A stretch of DNA of 64,000 nucleotides from Xylaria sp. FL1777 (taxonomy: Eukaryota; Ascomycota; Sordariomycetes; Xylariales; Xylariaceae), in NCBI GenBank assembly GCA_022578965.1, contig MU400564.1:124001-188000 (forward strand), given 5' to 3'. The notes under the pieces are model-generated. The model was not told where the DNA came from and searched no databases. It saw only the letters and a program-made list of their open reading frames with translations. Positions 11,577-23,843 of this stretch are shown piece after piece. Each line of letters starts with the position of its first letter. The first letter of the stretch is position 1. The translations under genes and the position numbers were made by a program.

Positions 11577-13130
11577 TTAGATCCAGGTGGTATGGTGTTG
11601 TTGAGAAATAGCATCGCGCTCACGACACGAAGGGCACTTGTCGTTGTCTCTCTCGTTGTCGCAGTAGCACGATTGCACAGCACAGCTGTACCTACGTTCT
11701 GGGACATTTACAGACACTAGCATGGGGGAATAGGGCGCAAACGTGGCAGATTGAATCTCCTGCCGAACGTATGTTTTCGAGGGAAGCCCGCGCTCCTTGA
11801 AGAAGGACCCTCCGTATGCCGTGGAGGAGGATGGGACGAGAATGCCGTCGAGGCGCTGGGGAGGGGGAATAACAACGTTTTTGTGTGAAGGCGAGTGACG
11901 GACCCGGGCTGAAGCGCCTGTCGGCGAGCTCGCGTCTGGATGGGTGACGACGAAATAAGTTGAGGGAGACCTCATGAGACCGCTATCTTGCCTGTCGGCT
12001 TCCTCAGCGATACCTTTCCCGGGGATGAGGGAATCAGGCACGGCGTTTGCGGCGATTGTGATGTCAATGGCCTCAGCGCCGTTGTAGCTATACGATCTGT
12101 GGTCTGGAACGGCGGGACCGTCGGTTGGAGGAGGGCTAGGTGTAGGCGTGCGTGACCTACGTCTTCCCTTTGGTGGCGTGATGACTCTCGGTACGAACTT
12201 CCCTTCAAACTCGATGTACTCGACGTTGGGAATATCTATGTTTCTAGCCATCTTGGTAAGCTTTTTTACGACGCTAATGTCAGATCCGCTGTCAGCCCTC
12301 CGAAGTGGCTTTTTCTGGATCCTACGAGAGCTGGGGATCGGTTGTTGGATTTCCGGGAAGCTGCGACGGTAGCGGAGTTTGTATACCCGTCGGCCCTCAG
12401 CGAGGTGAGCTAGCTCAGGTATCACTACTCCCGGCGGAAGATTAGTGTTTTTATACTTGGGAATTGGGGAGGGGGTGGATTCGCGCTGTTTTCCTACTAC
12501 GACTGCGCCATCATCATCCTGTTCATCGTCTCCGACTACGAACAGGTTCGGGTCAGCAGGTAGAGGATTGTCGGTGGTATGGACGTATTGTGAGTCTGCG
12601 TGCTTGATGCTGTCACTACTTGCAAGAGCCGACGGTGGTGGGTTCATAACTTGTGGGACAGGCTTTCGCCTCATACTGACGGCTGGCCCCGGATATCTAT
12701 GGTTGTCGTTAGTTATCGCGGGTGTGGTATTTGAAATCATGGGTTGGTGAATCTGAAAGGGTTGACCTCGCGATCGCGCTCGTCCTTCGGTCCCCAGGTT
12801 TGGCGGGCAAGACTGCCGCTTTAGGAGAACCTCGCGGGGCACGGACCGGGGATCGATGGCAGTTTTGCTCCAACCCTTGCTCTCCTTATACTCTAAGAAC
12901 AATTCAATGAATATCTTGTATTGTTCCTCGCCGTACTTTTGACGGAAGTATTCTTCGCAGGCTCGGCAGACACGTTTGGGCTGGTAACGTCGAACTGTAG
13001 TACGGCAATTGGGAAAAAACCACGCCCAGCAAGATCCTTCTTGTCGGAGTTGGTAGACGTGACAACGATCTATTATTCGTTCTTTATGTCGACAGAGGCA
13101 GAGATATGTAGTTCTCTGACAGCCACACAT
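11577..13130 (-). CDS. Uncharacterised protein with Cys clusters at both ends
   Basis: A single exon of 517 aa from ATG 13130 (MCGCQRTTYLCLCRHKER). The frame is open further upstream but without an ATG. The N-terminal ~75 residues are rich in Cys, His and aromatic residues: CLCRHKERIIDRCHVYQL, then CWAWFFPNC, then CRACEEYF. The spacing suggests a metal-binding or disulfide fold. The middle is disordered, Pro/Ser/Arg-rich and low in Cys, with basic Arg-Arg runs. The C-terminus has a second cluster (CAVQSCYCDNERDNDKCPSC). There is no signal peptide or membrane segment. I do not recognise the family. It faces Rqc2 tail to tail and shares a divergent promoter region with Vms1, but nothing in its sequence ties it to ribosome quality control. 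Confidence 0.75.
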   Translation of the reverse strand: MCGCQRTTYLCLCRHKERIIDRCHVYQLRQEGSCWAWFFPNCRTTVRRYQPKRVCRACEEYFRQKYGEEQYKIFIELFLEYKESKGWSKTAIDPRSVPREVLLKRQSCPPNLGTEGRARSRGQPFQIHQPMISNTTPAITNDNHRYPGPAVSMRRKPVPQVMNPPPSALASSDSIKHADSQYVHTTDNPLPADPNLFVVGDDEQDDDGAVVVGKQRESTPSPIPKYKNTNLPPGVVIPELAHLAEGRRVYKLRYRRSFPEIQQPIPSSRRIQKKPLRRADSGSDISVVKKLTKMARNIDIPNVEYIEFEGKFVPRVITPPKGRRRSRTPTPSPPPTDGPAVPDHRSYSYNGAEAIDITIAANAVPDSLIPGKGIAEEADRQDSGLMRSPSTYFVVTHPDASSPTGASARVRHSPSHKNVVIPPPQRLDGILVPSSSTAYGGSFFKERGLPSKTYVRQEIQSATFAPYSPMLVSVNVPERRYSCAVQSCYCDNERDNDKCPSCRERDAISQQHHTTWI

Positions 13131-13990
13131 CTTGTTGAGATGTTCCAGATAAGAGGGAAATAGTGGTATATGTGGTGTAACAGAATATTGGGGGGAGGGC
13201 AGATAAAAGAGAATAAAAGTCAAGTGAAGACCTAGGAAAGATGGTAACTGATGCCCTCTCCTAGGAAGCTGAACCTGTCAGCTAGTTCACTGTCTCATCT
13301 GGGGAAATTCTTTTGGGGCAGGAGAAGAATCAGGAGGAGGAGAGGAAGGGGGATTATGTATGTCACGGATTTGAACTGTGCCATTGTCTATGTTGAATAA
13401 CAAGATGTTGACAAGTTGTTCTGTCTATTCATTGTGAGATCAATCTCTTTCACTTCTACGTTGTAGGCTGTCTTTGTTTGCACACAATTGCCTTGATGAG
13501 GCTTCTTTGTCGTAGGATGAGAATGTTATTGTGCTTGAGACTTTGTGAATTCTGAGACAAGAACTAGCCGGCGTCTTATGTATGATGATGTAACGAACAG
13601 GCGCTACCTAAGTACCGAGGCAGTTGGTATATGTGTAAAGTTAGAAATATTACAATAATGAGAGATGGTAGGTAGTGAGTGACCGGTGGCGATGCAACTT
13701 GAAAGCTGACTTATAAAAAGATGAGTCGTATGAATGCAAGCCGGTTGAGTCACTCGGTGTTGCTGTTTTGATGCTGAATAAGTACCTAATGAAAATAGCC
13801 CCACCAGAGCTATAGTGGGTACTTACATTTAAGTATCGCAGGAGGTACTTATATATACCTTCGTCATAAGAAACCGATCCCCGTCACCCCTAAAACGGAA
13901 GCAGTACAACTACTTCCACGAACTTTAATAACCTTAAAATCCTCCCATACATTCCCTTCGATCTCAGGGCAGCCCGCCTGCCGCTGGAGA
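13131..13990. other. Divergent promoter region
   Basis: About 860 bp between the divergently read Cys-rich gene (-) and Vms1 (+). It contains purine-rich tracts near 13320-13350 and an AT-rich part toward 13850. No coding frame starting with ATG is supported. Confidence 0.5.
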
Positions 13991-16082
13991 ATGGCGCCCA
14001 CCATGGAAACAAAGGCGGAAGACCTTCTAAAGCGGCCTCTCTACGGTACTTACCTATCATACCTTGCTGCGACGGCGCCCCTCACTGACAATCTTGCTAA
14101 TAACCAACCCCGCCATCGTAGTCTACGATTTGCCCCACGAAGTCCTCTCAACCCTCACTCTCAAGACAGACGCCGAGTCGCATGACCTCGACCTCGACCT
14201 CGACGCAGACGCGCCGCTGCCCTCTGGCGCCTCTTCGCAGCACTCTGCGCGAAACACCCCGACCGAAGCCCTCGCCGTCGGGTCCCAAGCATGCTCGCTG
14301 TGTGGCTTGTCGTTCGCCAGCGTCGATGACCAACGCAGCCACCAGAAATCCGACTGGCATCACTACAACCTCAAGCTGAAGCTACGGGGCAACAAACCCG
14401 TCTCCGAAGTCGAATTCGAGAAGCTTGTCGGTGATCTAGACGAGAGTCTATCGGGCTCCGAGTCTTCTGAATCCGATGACGAGGATGACCGAAGTACGAA
14501 GGAGACCACCTTGACTGCCCTGCTCAAGAAGCAGGCTACACTAGCAGACCGAAATGCGCGGGAAAACAGTGCAAACGCCGGCCCGGATGAAGAAGACGAC
14601 GATAACATCTTGAAGAGGAGGCAAAGAGGGGGTGGAAAGCCACCACTACTGTGGTTCAGCTCACCTCTGTTGCCGACGAACAGCTACTTCGGCATATACC
14701 GGACCATATTTTCATCAGAAGACCTGAAGGACGAGTCCAATATCGCCAACGTCATCAGGAAGAAACAGCTAGACCCAATATCGATACCCAAGCCGAAGGC
14801 CGATGGAAGCCTCGTGCCGGCAGCGTACAAAGGTCCGCACATGTTCCTGTGCATGATCGGTGGCGGCCATTTCGCCGCTATGGTGGTGTCGCTCGCGCCC
14901 CGGCAAACAAAACATGGTACGGTTGGGCCTATGAATAGGGAGGCAACCGTCCTCGCACATAAAACATTCCATCGGTATACTACGAGAAGAAAACAGGGTG
15001 GTTCGCAGTCGGCAAATGACAATGCCAAGGGAAATGCACATTCGGCTGGTTCTAGTATTCGTCGGTACAACGAACAAGCTCTCACCGACGAAGTTCGCCT
15101 CCTTCTACAAGACTGGAAGGCCCTTCTCGATACCGCCGAGCTGCTATTCATTCGCGCGACTGGTGCAACAAATAGAAGAACGCTTTTTGGTCCTTACGAT
15201 GGCCAGGTTCTACGAGCGAACGATCCACGTGTGCGGGGATTTCCTTTCAGCACACGGCGAGCTACCCAAAACGAGCTGATGCGCTCCTTCATCGAACTCA
15301 CACGGCTTAAGGTTAGAGAGATTGACCTCTCACAAACAACAAAGCCTGCGCAGGAGTCTGTCAAGACAGCCCCAGTGAAACCCGGCAAGCCGGCAGCCCC
15401 AAAGTTGACCGAGGAAGAAGAGACGGCACAGCTACACACGTCACAGCTTCAAGCTTTCATTCGACGCTCAAAGCTACCAGCCCTCCTCTCTTACATCAGG
15501 AGTAATGACCTACAACCGGACTTTCGTTTTCAGCCCGCCGACTGGCAACAAAATCACAATGCGCCAACACCTCTGCACCTGGCAGCAAGCCAGAATTCGC
15601 CGGCGCTCGTCTCGGGGCTACTCCTCAAAGCAGGCGCGGACCCAACACTGCAAAACAAGGAGGGCAAGACGCCCTTCCACCTCGCGGGTGACCGCGCAAC
15701 ACGCGACGCATTCCGTGTAGCACGCGACGAGCTTGGGGAGTCCGCATGGGATTGGGATGCGGCACACGTCCCCGCGGCCCTGAAGCGTGCCGACGCTGAG
15801 CAGCGCGAGGAGCGCGAGCGTATTGAGGCCGAACGCAAGGAAGCCGACCGCCGTGCGGCAGAAGAAATCCGGCTGCGTCGCGAGGGTCCCAAGGTGGGAG
15901 ACTCGAAGACGGGGAAGGGCCGCAGCGTGCTCGATGCCGGTGTGCCTCGCTCCGCGCAGGACCGCCGTGAGGAAGAGGCTCGCGGACTCACACCCGAGCA
16001 GCGTATGAAACTGGATCGTGAGCGTAGGGCGCGTGCGGCTGAGGAGCGATTTAGGCGGATACAGCAAGGCGCCGGCGGCTAA
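13991..16082 (+). CDS. Vms1/ANKZF1-family peptidyl-tRNA hydrolase
   Basis: Vms1/ANKZF1 releases nascent chains, including CAT-tailed ones, from stalled 60S ribosomes and works with Cdc48/p97 at ribosomes and mitochondria. Exons 13991..14045 and 14122..16082 (76-nt intron) give 671 aa, and the join restores LLKRPLYVYDLPHEVL. Features in order: a C2H2 zinc finger starting at Cys76 (CSLCGLSF, then RSHQKSDWHH); an acidic stretch; the VLRF1 release-factor-like domain from about residue 195. That domain has the loop GGSQSAND, whose Gln (about residue 314) matches the catalytic Gln of yeast Vms1. Then come two ankyrin-like repeats near 495-560 (TPLHLAASQNS, TPFHLAGD), a charged helix, and a C-terminal VIM-type p97-binding helix (RRARAAEERFRR). 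All key elements look intact. A second in-frame Met lies four codons after the first. Confidence 0.95.
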
Positions 16083-19000
16083 ATAGTTATCATGATGGTC
16101 AGTTGATTGGTCTCATGTTCATCTATAAAATATCTAGGTATCTAGATAGTCGCATCATATTGGGATGAGAGATACCTAGACTAGAAATTAAAAATGGATA
16201 TTCACTTCTGTACTAGGTGTATGCTGGATAGGCGCGCAATGAGATAGATGCGTTGGGGGATTAACTATTGTGGCGATGATCTTCGCTGTCACCAAGGCTT
16301 TTTTTAACCGCCGAATAGAGCCATCGTCGGCGATCTCTTCTTACATACTGTACTACGTATGTACCGTTTTCGCGCTTGCAGATCGTAGGCTTAATATGGT
16401 AGGTATGGTTCGGCGCTTAACACGTACAGTAGTGTGGTTTTTTCGTCCTTGAAAAAAAAAGAATTCCGCCGGCGCTTATGAGGGATCGGTGAGCGTCTGC
16501 GTCTGCGTCTAGACACCTGCGTACATGACTGATTACAATAGACGATAGATGAAATTGAAACGTGAATTCGGTTTATGAAGTCTGGTTTTTGTGAGTGACT
16601 ATTACCATAAGTCGTCAAGGCTCTCTAAATATACCTACCTGTATGAAAGCGGCAGATGCTCGTTTAAGTACAACCTACCAATCAAAAAGCATAGCTGTGA
16701 CAATGCACTGAATCAACGAGGCTCATTTTTTTTTTTACCACGATTTGTACTCTGGAATGTAGTTGGTGTCGTAAGTAAGTTAAAGCTTAGGAATACGTCG
16801 GTGATAATCTCTAGAGAGTCATGCTGTCGTGCTGGCGGACCCTCAGTCGACAACTTGCATGATTTAAGGCACACGGCAGTTTAAGCTATCGACATACGCA
16901 GTAATCTCGATCCCTACTTATCTTATTCACCGCAATTCAATTAGCTACTTCATGCTTACCATAGTTATGCTAGGTTGCCGCCTGTATTTTGGCATTGCTG
17001 TAAATGCATAACAGGTTGCGATTCACGATATTCGACGCAGTACCCATGTTCGCGTATGCTGCTACTTCAAATAGTTGTATTCCCAGTGCCGTCTCGCTAG
17101 CACTGCCTACATACAGCATGATTTTGACCATAATTAAGGGAGCGTGGCATTGTTTGTTAGATTAGGTACCTATGAGCGGTAGTCGACTTATGCTGGGAGG
17201 CTGAGGCCGTCGCAGATCTTGGGAGTGACTGATGCTTGGTTTAACCTTCCCCCCTCCTTTGTCATGGCCTATAAACTAATGAAGTGTGTATAGTAAAGAT
17301 CTTCGTAGTATACTAGGAATCCGCTTTTGTCCGATTTATCCCAGGTTCGCGTCTGTTTTTTGGGATTCCTGAGTGGATTGACTTCCTGGTGTCCTTCCCG
17401 CTGCGGGATCAACAGGGCAGGGTTTTCTGGCGGCTTGAATTGGCAATTGATCTGGAGCACTTCTAAGGTAACAGGTTGCCTGGATCTCGGAGATTTTGTT
17501 TATTTCTGTTTCTTTCGGTTTACATATCTTCTCGTCTCAACTCTTAAACGCCAAAATGCTATTGAGCTGGACCACAGGAGAGAGCCATATAGTAAGTAGT
17601 ACATCGCCTTTCATCTTTTGTTAGTAAACGGCTTCAGGAGCTCAGGAGGTTTCAGGCAGAGAAAGGCAAAGTTGCAGTCGGCACATGGCACGCTATCGCC
17701 AGTCTGGGGTTTATAATACCCCTTTGCCTAAGCAAAAATCTATACTATACTATGCTAGAAGCATAGTATTGATGTTCTTCGTTTTCTGGAGAAATACGAG
17801 TTTTTAATTTAAGGGCCTGGGTAGCTCACTCTCGCTTCGCATCAACTCCCCAAGCAGAATAAAGTCCGGATTCACTTGGTATTTATCAACATTCGACGAG
17901 GACCCTATATTCTGGCAACGTAACATCGCCAAGAGAGAGTTACGTGGTCGTTGGCATTAAATAGTGCGAGCGTGCATGCTATAGCCAGAAGCTCCTATCG
18001 GCCTTCCGCACCGTGCCGACTGTTCCTGGAGAAATTCACAAGGGACCGGGAGTTAATCAAATAGTGTACGGTAGGGATGGGATTTCTACAAGTGACTTGC
18101 AAGGTGGCAATAGTGTTTACCGAAGTGCAGTGCACTAGCCGGAATTATGACGCTCAAGGGTAGCCCGGATCTTAGGGAACTAGAGTCAGTGCTTTCTCCT
18201 GGATTAAGGGTCTCGTATCTTGTGAAAAAAAAGTCCGCCCTCTCCCTGCTTAGCTGGAAGGGAGGTTTAACTCCAAAAAGTACAGGCCTTCGCAAAAGAC
18301 GTCGATATACACTCGAACTTACGAGATAGCTGTTCTGAAGGGGAAGAAACTACTACTTAGAGTAGCCATCGTTTCCTGATGAGCTGCTATAGCACTCTGG
18401 CAGAGGCAAGTTCAGCTGAATCTTGCTCGTTGAACTTATTGACTAGGTAGACTATTATGGAGAACCGTACTGGCCGGGACTTTTTACACTACATAGTGGA
18501 TATGTTAGTATACTGAGTTAAGTAAGTATGCCGGGAGTATGGGTGCTTTGAATCCAGGAACGTGTCGTGACGGAATTGAATTGTCCAGCTCTGTTCTAGT
18601 ATAGTGTATCCGAACGAATTGCATTGGAGCTTCTCTCGTTTGAATCGAAATATCTCCCAACGATGTTATAGGTATGAATGTTAAGTATGTATCACCGTGT
18701 TCCATTCTAACGGACTGGCTCGGTGATAATCGTTGGTTTCTATTCTCCATGTGCGAGTGATCTGAAGTATCTGTTCAGGTGTGTTGGTGGCGGAGGGTTT
18801 CACGTGGGTTGTGACGTACATGGCGATGCCGTTACGGGTTACGAGGTTGCATTTCCCCAAGGGTAGGTGTCAGGTAATGCGTAGATTTCCCCGGGAAGGA
18901 AGGAGGGTTAGTGTACAAGCTGCTTAGATAATACTAAGCTAAGTACGCATTCCCCCTATTTCACAAAGGAACGATTTGAGTGTTCTAATATACACTGCTG

Positions 19001-21595
19001 ATGGCAACAGTCTTGATTGTTAAACGGGCTTAAAACACCTACCTACAGACCTACCTACCTACCTACCTATGCGTACAGCTTGCAAACGCTTGAATGCCTA
19101 GTGAAACTGCAGCGTGATGGCAGTGCTACATTAGGGCTTCTCAATGGCGAAGGGATGAAACAGAGCCAGACTGGAATATTCAGTGTAGATACGTACTTAC
19201 ATACACATAGTAGTATGGTAGTGTAACGGTGGCGAAAGACCCCCTCGACCTGATCTACTTAGGCAGCTAAACCTAACCGGATGATTCGGCGCGAAAGATG
19301 CTCGAAAGAGCACAATGTCGCTAAGCTGCTGGTCAAGGGAGAAAGATGCGCCCCGTTTTCTATCCCTGTATCAGATCTCCAAATGTGGAAGTAGGTGCCG
19401 AATAGGGATACCTCGCGTACTGAGTTTTCCGTCGCTTAAGCAGCAAACAACTGACTAGATATGACGATATGGTGATTCATCATATGATGGCTAAATTGAT
19501 ATTATATTTGGAGGTCGACACAGGTATACTAGATGAACTACCTACCTAACTAGTATAGTTAGTATACTGCGTAATGCGAACTATTTGCATCAATTGTAGG
19601 TCTCTGTAGATACATCTCTGTAATGTCTTTTATTTTCTTTGTCCTAGTAGTACTAGAGACCTTTAGAACAAGGCTGGAACATGTTGTTGGCCATGTTGTG
19701 TGAATCGCGGATGAATGACTTACCAGCTCAAGACAAATTTAGAATAGCGAGACCGGAGACTTGACCATGGTCGCTGGATTGTTAAAGGTCGAGTTCCTCT
19801 AGGATGGTTGCAGCAGTACTGCCGCTCCAACTCTTGCCGGAGCGATCCAACGGGACGGGAAAGGGACAGGTCATGGCCTCGTCGACTGGTCACAACCCGG
19901 AGTCCTCCAGCACAAGACGGGGGAAAAGGATACGGTCCGGCACCGTGAGATCCTAGTGTAAGTAGGCTGCTACCAGGTTCTTGGCGAGTCGATGCAGGGT
20001 TGACATCCAGACCCCACAGTGGTAGAAGAGACACCCCGTCGTAGTAGGTGATAGTAGTAGTAGTATAGTTGTACCTGCATTAGGGGAGTTGCGGTGGCTG
20101 TGCTCGTTTCGGATTGAATGGCTCACCATGGAATGAAACAGCGAACCCCTCGTGTTGCTCTCTAAGTATGGCCAGAGTAGGAAGGGCGAGTCTGTCTGAT
20201 GCCCCGACTTGGATCAAGTCCGTTGCTTTTGTGATGTAAGTGAGGAAGTACGCAGTAAGACGGCGTCCTGTCGTTGCCTGCAGGATTGAGGATTGTCGGG
20301 CGTTTCCTCACTCGAAGAGACGCACTTGTCTACAGGTGTAGAATAAGCGTCTACGAAAAGGTAATGTACTGTACATACAATAGTTAGTGCCTAATATGGG
20401 CGAGCGGCAAACGGTGCATCATCATAGTGCAACATCATAGTGCATCTTGGCAGCTGGGCATCTAGCGCTGTGCAACTGGAGCCAATCCACCTGCATCAAG
20501 CCGTGGTCCAGTGAACACCAAGCCTGGATTGCCATTCACGGCCAAATTGACTGGCTGCAGGGTCTCCTATTGGTGGAAGGCCAGAGCCAGCGGTCGGTAT
20601 AAGTGGCTAAATTGGCATAGTAAGACTTAATTGGGGTGGGGGAAGGGGAGGGGGGACACCGGGGACACCCCCTGGCCCATTCAGTAGCGTGTTAGTCTAC
20701 AGTAGGTATCCTACATTCGGTACACTACATACTGTCCACTCATGCTCCATCCATCTCATCCCATCCACACACACACACACACCAGCCCAGATCTGACCGC
20801 CGCCCTTTGAGCCTTTGAACCCCTGAAAATACAACATCAACACAACGCCCGAGCCGCGCGCTCTGCTGTCGACCCATCTCAACCAATCGTGACCTCTCCC
20901 TGGACTACAACAGTACTGCTCCAGTAGCCACTGACTGATCCACCCCCAATGAGGTGCGACGTAGTGTATACTAGCGGTATAGTGAAGCAGCATGTCTATA
21001 CGTTGTGTCTCTACGTTGTGTCTAGTATATGTGTGTAATTGTATAGTATAGGTCCAATGTGTTGTCCCGGTAGACGCACTGTAGCCACGCTCCGCTCCCA
21101 TTCACGAATCACCATGTCTATACTACGACCGAGGTGAGGTACCTCCAGCCCACTCCATGGAACAAGGGACGAAGCCCAAGGGGTCGACATGGATGACCTC
21201 TGGGAGAAACAGCGGTTCTCAACCCTGGTCTGTAAGCCTGGGGTCTCTCTCGTGGTCCCATCTGCAGCCTGGCCCTGGCCAGACGAGAGGCTCCCGTTCA
21301 CCCATCATGAGATGCTATATATGCCTCTGTTCCCTTCATGAACTGGATGTTGGATTCCCATCTTCCACAAGGCACTTGTTCATGTCGAGGCCCTCATTTC
21401 GTTGAGGATATAATCAACCTGTTTTTCTTTTTTTCCTTACAGTTTAACATCATTCGCTTACTGAACTCTCGCTTTCTTATTCATACAGTCGCTTCTGCTT
21501 GACATAAGACAATACACTCTCGCTCTTAAGGAATTTCTACAGGAAATACTATCCATCATTTTCGAACTCAAGCATTTAGATTATTTTCATACGAT
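16083..21595. other. Gene-poor interval of about 5.5 kb
   Basis: No frame here gives a recognisable protein, and the longest frames start with non-ATG codons or lack domain-like composition. Present are CTAC repeats (19041-19069), a CA microsatellite (20766-20782) and many TAC/GTA-rich short repeats. The last several hundred bases form the promoter of the CFEM gene, including TATATATG near 21314. Decayed transposon DNA or non-coding transcripts cannot be excluded. Confidence 0.5.
20766..20782. repeat. CA dinucleotide microsatellite
   Basis: About eight and a half uninterrupted CA units, in the upstream region of the CFEM gene. Confidence 0.9.
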
Positions 21596-23843
21596 ATGAA
21601 GAGCACTTTGGCCTTCGTTGCCCTGGCTGCTGGCATCAGCCATGTCACCGCTACTGTAAGGCTCTCGTTTCTATCCCTTTCGCCTCGCGAGCTAATGATA
21701 TTAGGGCTTTCACGATGCTCCTTCGTACAGCTGCCCAGACAACTCAGACAACCAATGTACATCGGACATGACAAAGGGGTTTGATTGGAGCGACCTGAAT
21801 CTTGGTGGCTTTGGCAGTTACAAGGGTTTCACGTACTCTGGTTACACATGCTCCCAGAAATTTGGCAAGCGGGATGAACTTACCGGACGAAGCTTTCAGT
21901 CAAAGTGTATCACAGGCAAGGCTACCCAGGACAAGGATAGCAGCCCTAAGATCAGCTGTGATAAGAGCCAGGGTGTTGACAAGACGTCCATCAGTGAGTT
22001 CCAGGTGACTCCGGAATTTGACTGTGACCTCGAGTTTCACTACACCATGCCCGATGGATCGACCTGTAAGCACCGCAGTTCTTGCAAGGCCTCCGGTACT
22101 ACTGTCAAGAACACCCAGTGCGGTGGCGCTACTGATGTGACTGTTGTCTATCCTTCCCAGCCTGAGAAGGGCAAGGACAGCTGTGACTATGGCATTCACT
22201 CCATTGGCTTCGACTGTGAGGGACCCAAGCCCACCAAGCAGCACACTTATCCCGCCAGCACGCCTACATACGCTGTCAGCACTCCCTCCTATCCGGCCAG
22301 CTCTTCTACGGCTCCTGTTACCTCTCCCTCATCATATCCCGTTGGCTCTCCTTCATCCTCGGCCAGCACACCCGCATACTCCACATCCGCTGAAACCACT
22401 CCTGCTGAGTCCACTCCTGCTGAGTCAACACCGGTTGAGACGTCATCCTCTCCCGTCGAGAGCAGCACCATTGGAAGCTCCAGCACCGCTGCTGTTTCTA
22501 CCCCCTCAGTAACGGCTCCTACTTCATTCTCGATCCCAGGTTCTTACCCTGTCTATACTCCTAGTACAACTAGTGTGCCTGTTGAGACTACACCAGCTGA
22601 GTCGACTCCCGCAGAGAGTACTCCAGTATCTACTCCTGAAACCACGCCCGTCGAATCATCAACCCCTGCTGAATCCACTTCTGCCGAGTCTACTACCGCT
22701 GAATCTACTACTGCTGAGTCTACTACGGTTGGATCCACCTCAGCTGAGTCTACACCTGCGCAGTCAACTTCCGCCGAGTCGACCACTGTCGGTAGTAGTT
22801 CAACGGCTGCTGTGTCCACTCCCGCTGAGACCACGGCATACTCAGTAACCAGCTACATTACCACGTCCACAGTTTTCAGCACCTCTGTCCAAACCATCAC
22901 CAGCTGTGCCCCTGAGATCACCAATTGCCCTGCTGGTTCTACTGCGGTTACCACTGTCATTGTTCCCGTCTCCACAACTGTTTGCCCAGTCACTGAGACC
23001 ATCAGCCAGCCCGCCGGCACTCCTACCTCGACTCCCAGCGAGATCGGGTCGTCTCCTGTCACATCCGCGGTTTCGACTCCTGCTCAAGCCAGCTCAGTTG
23101 GCTCATCCGCCACGTCCCCAGTCTCTCAGACCTCGAGCACTCCTGCCGGCCCTGTTGAGACTCTTCCTTGCCCTGGTGTCGTCCCTTCATGCTTGAACAC
23201 TTGGATGTTCTCTGTTGGTTGCAAGGATAACACTGACTCTGCCTGCTACTGCCCTGATAACGCCTTTGTAAACAGCATCTTCGCCTGTCTGTACGCTCAT
23301 GGAGAGTCCGATGAGGTCATTTCTGAGGCTGTCAGCTACTTCCAGGGTATTTGCGCGCCATTCGTGCCCTCAAACCCCGGTATTGTCACCGGTGCTGAGA
23401 CCATCACCACTGTGCTGACTGTTACCCCTACGTCCATCGCCTCTTATACTACCATCTCGGTCATTGCGACCACTGTCGTTCCTTGCACTGACAGTGTTGG
23501 TGAGGTTATTCCAAGTTCCAGCAGCACTGTTGTGATTAGCACTGCCATGACCGTGCCCCAGGTCGTCTTCACAACCCTCCCAGCCACCGGTGCTGCCTCC
23601 AGCTCCGTCGCTGTCGTCCCGGGCACATATCCTGTTGCTACCCCCACTGCTACTTCTGCCGCTGTCTCGGTACCTTACCCGACAGGGCCTGCGATCACAA
23701 CTTTCACCACCTCACCCTCAGCTGGTGGCTACCCAGTCAGCACACCTGCCACAACCTCTCCCATCGCGACGGCCGGTGCCTCGCGGATGGGTGTAGGTCT
23801 GGGATTCCTGGGCATGGTCGCTGTCGCCGTCGCTGCCTTATAA
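21596..23843 (+). CDS. GPI-anchored CFEM-domain cell-wall protein
   Basis: Exons 21596..21655 and 21705..23843 are joined over a 49-nt intron, giving 732 aa. The first exon is a signal peptide (MKSTLAFVALAAGISHVTAT). Next is a Cys-containing N-terminal domain of about 180 residues (CPDNSDNQC, FTYSGYTCSQKF, FDCDLEFHYTMPDG, SIGFDCEG). A Ser/Thr/Pro stalk rich in PAEST-like repeats follows. An eight-Cys CFEM-type domain lies at about 509-570 (PCPGVVPSC, then SVGC, then SACYCPDNAF, then FACLYAHGE, then FQGIC). A second Ser/Thr/Val-rich stalk leads to a C-terminal hydrophobic tail (GVGLGFLGMVAVAVAAL) typical of GPI addition. Known CFEM proteins act in adhesion, haem or iron uptake, or host contact; which applies here cannot be told. 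The stalk repeat is prone to length change. Confidence 0.88.
22380..22790 (+). repeat. Tandem Ser/Thr/Pro/Glu codon repeats in the CFEM protein stalk
   Basis: Short in-frame units of 9-15 nt encode variations of PAEST and AESTT, with many near-identical copies of GCTGAGTC followed by an ACN codon. This is coding sequence, expected to be heavily O-mannosylated. Confidence 0.8.

Noticed and set aside
19720..20034. 104-codon minus-strand frame in the gene-poor gap
   Set aside because: Begins with GTG, no recognised features and no flanking exon signals.
22553..22834. Val/Asp repeat protein antisense to the CFEM gene
   Set aside because: Reverse reading of the PAEST repeats; the sense strand has a signal peptide, CFEM domain and GPI signal.
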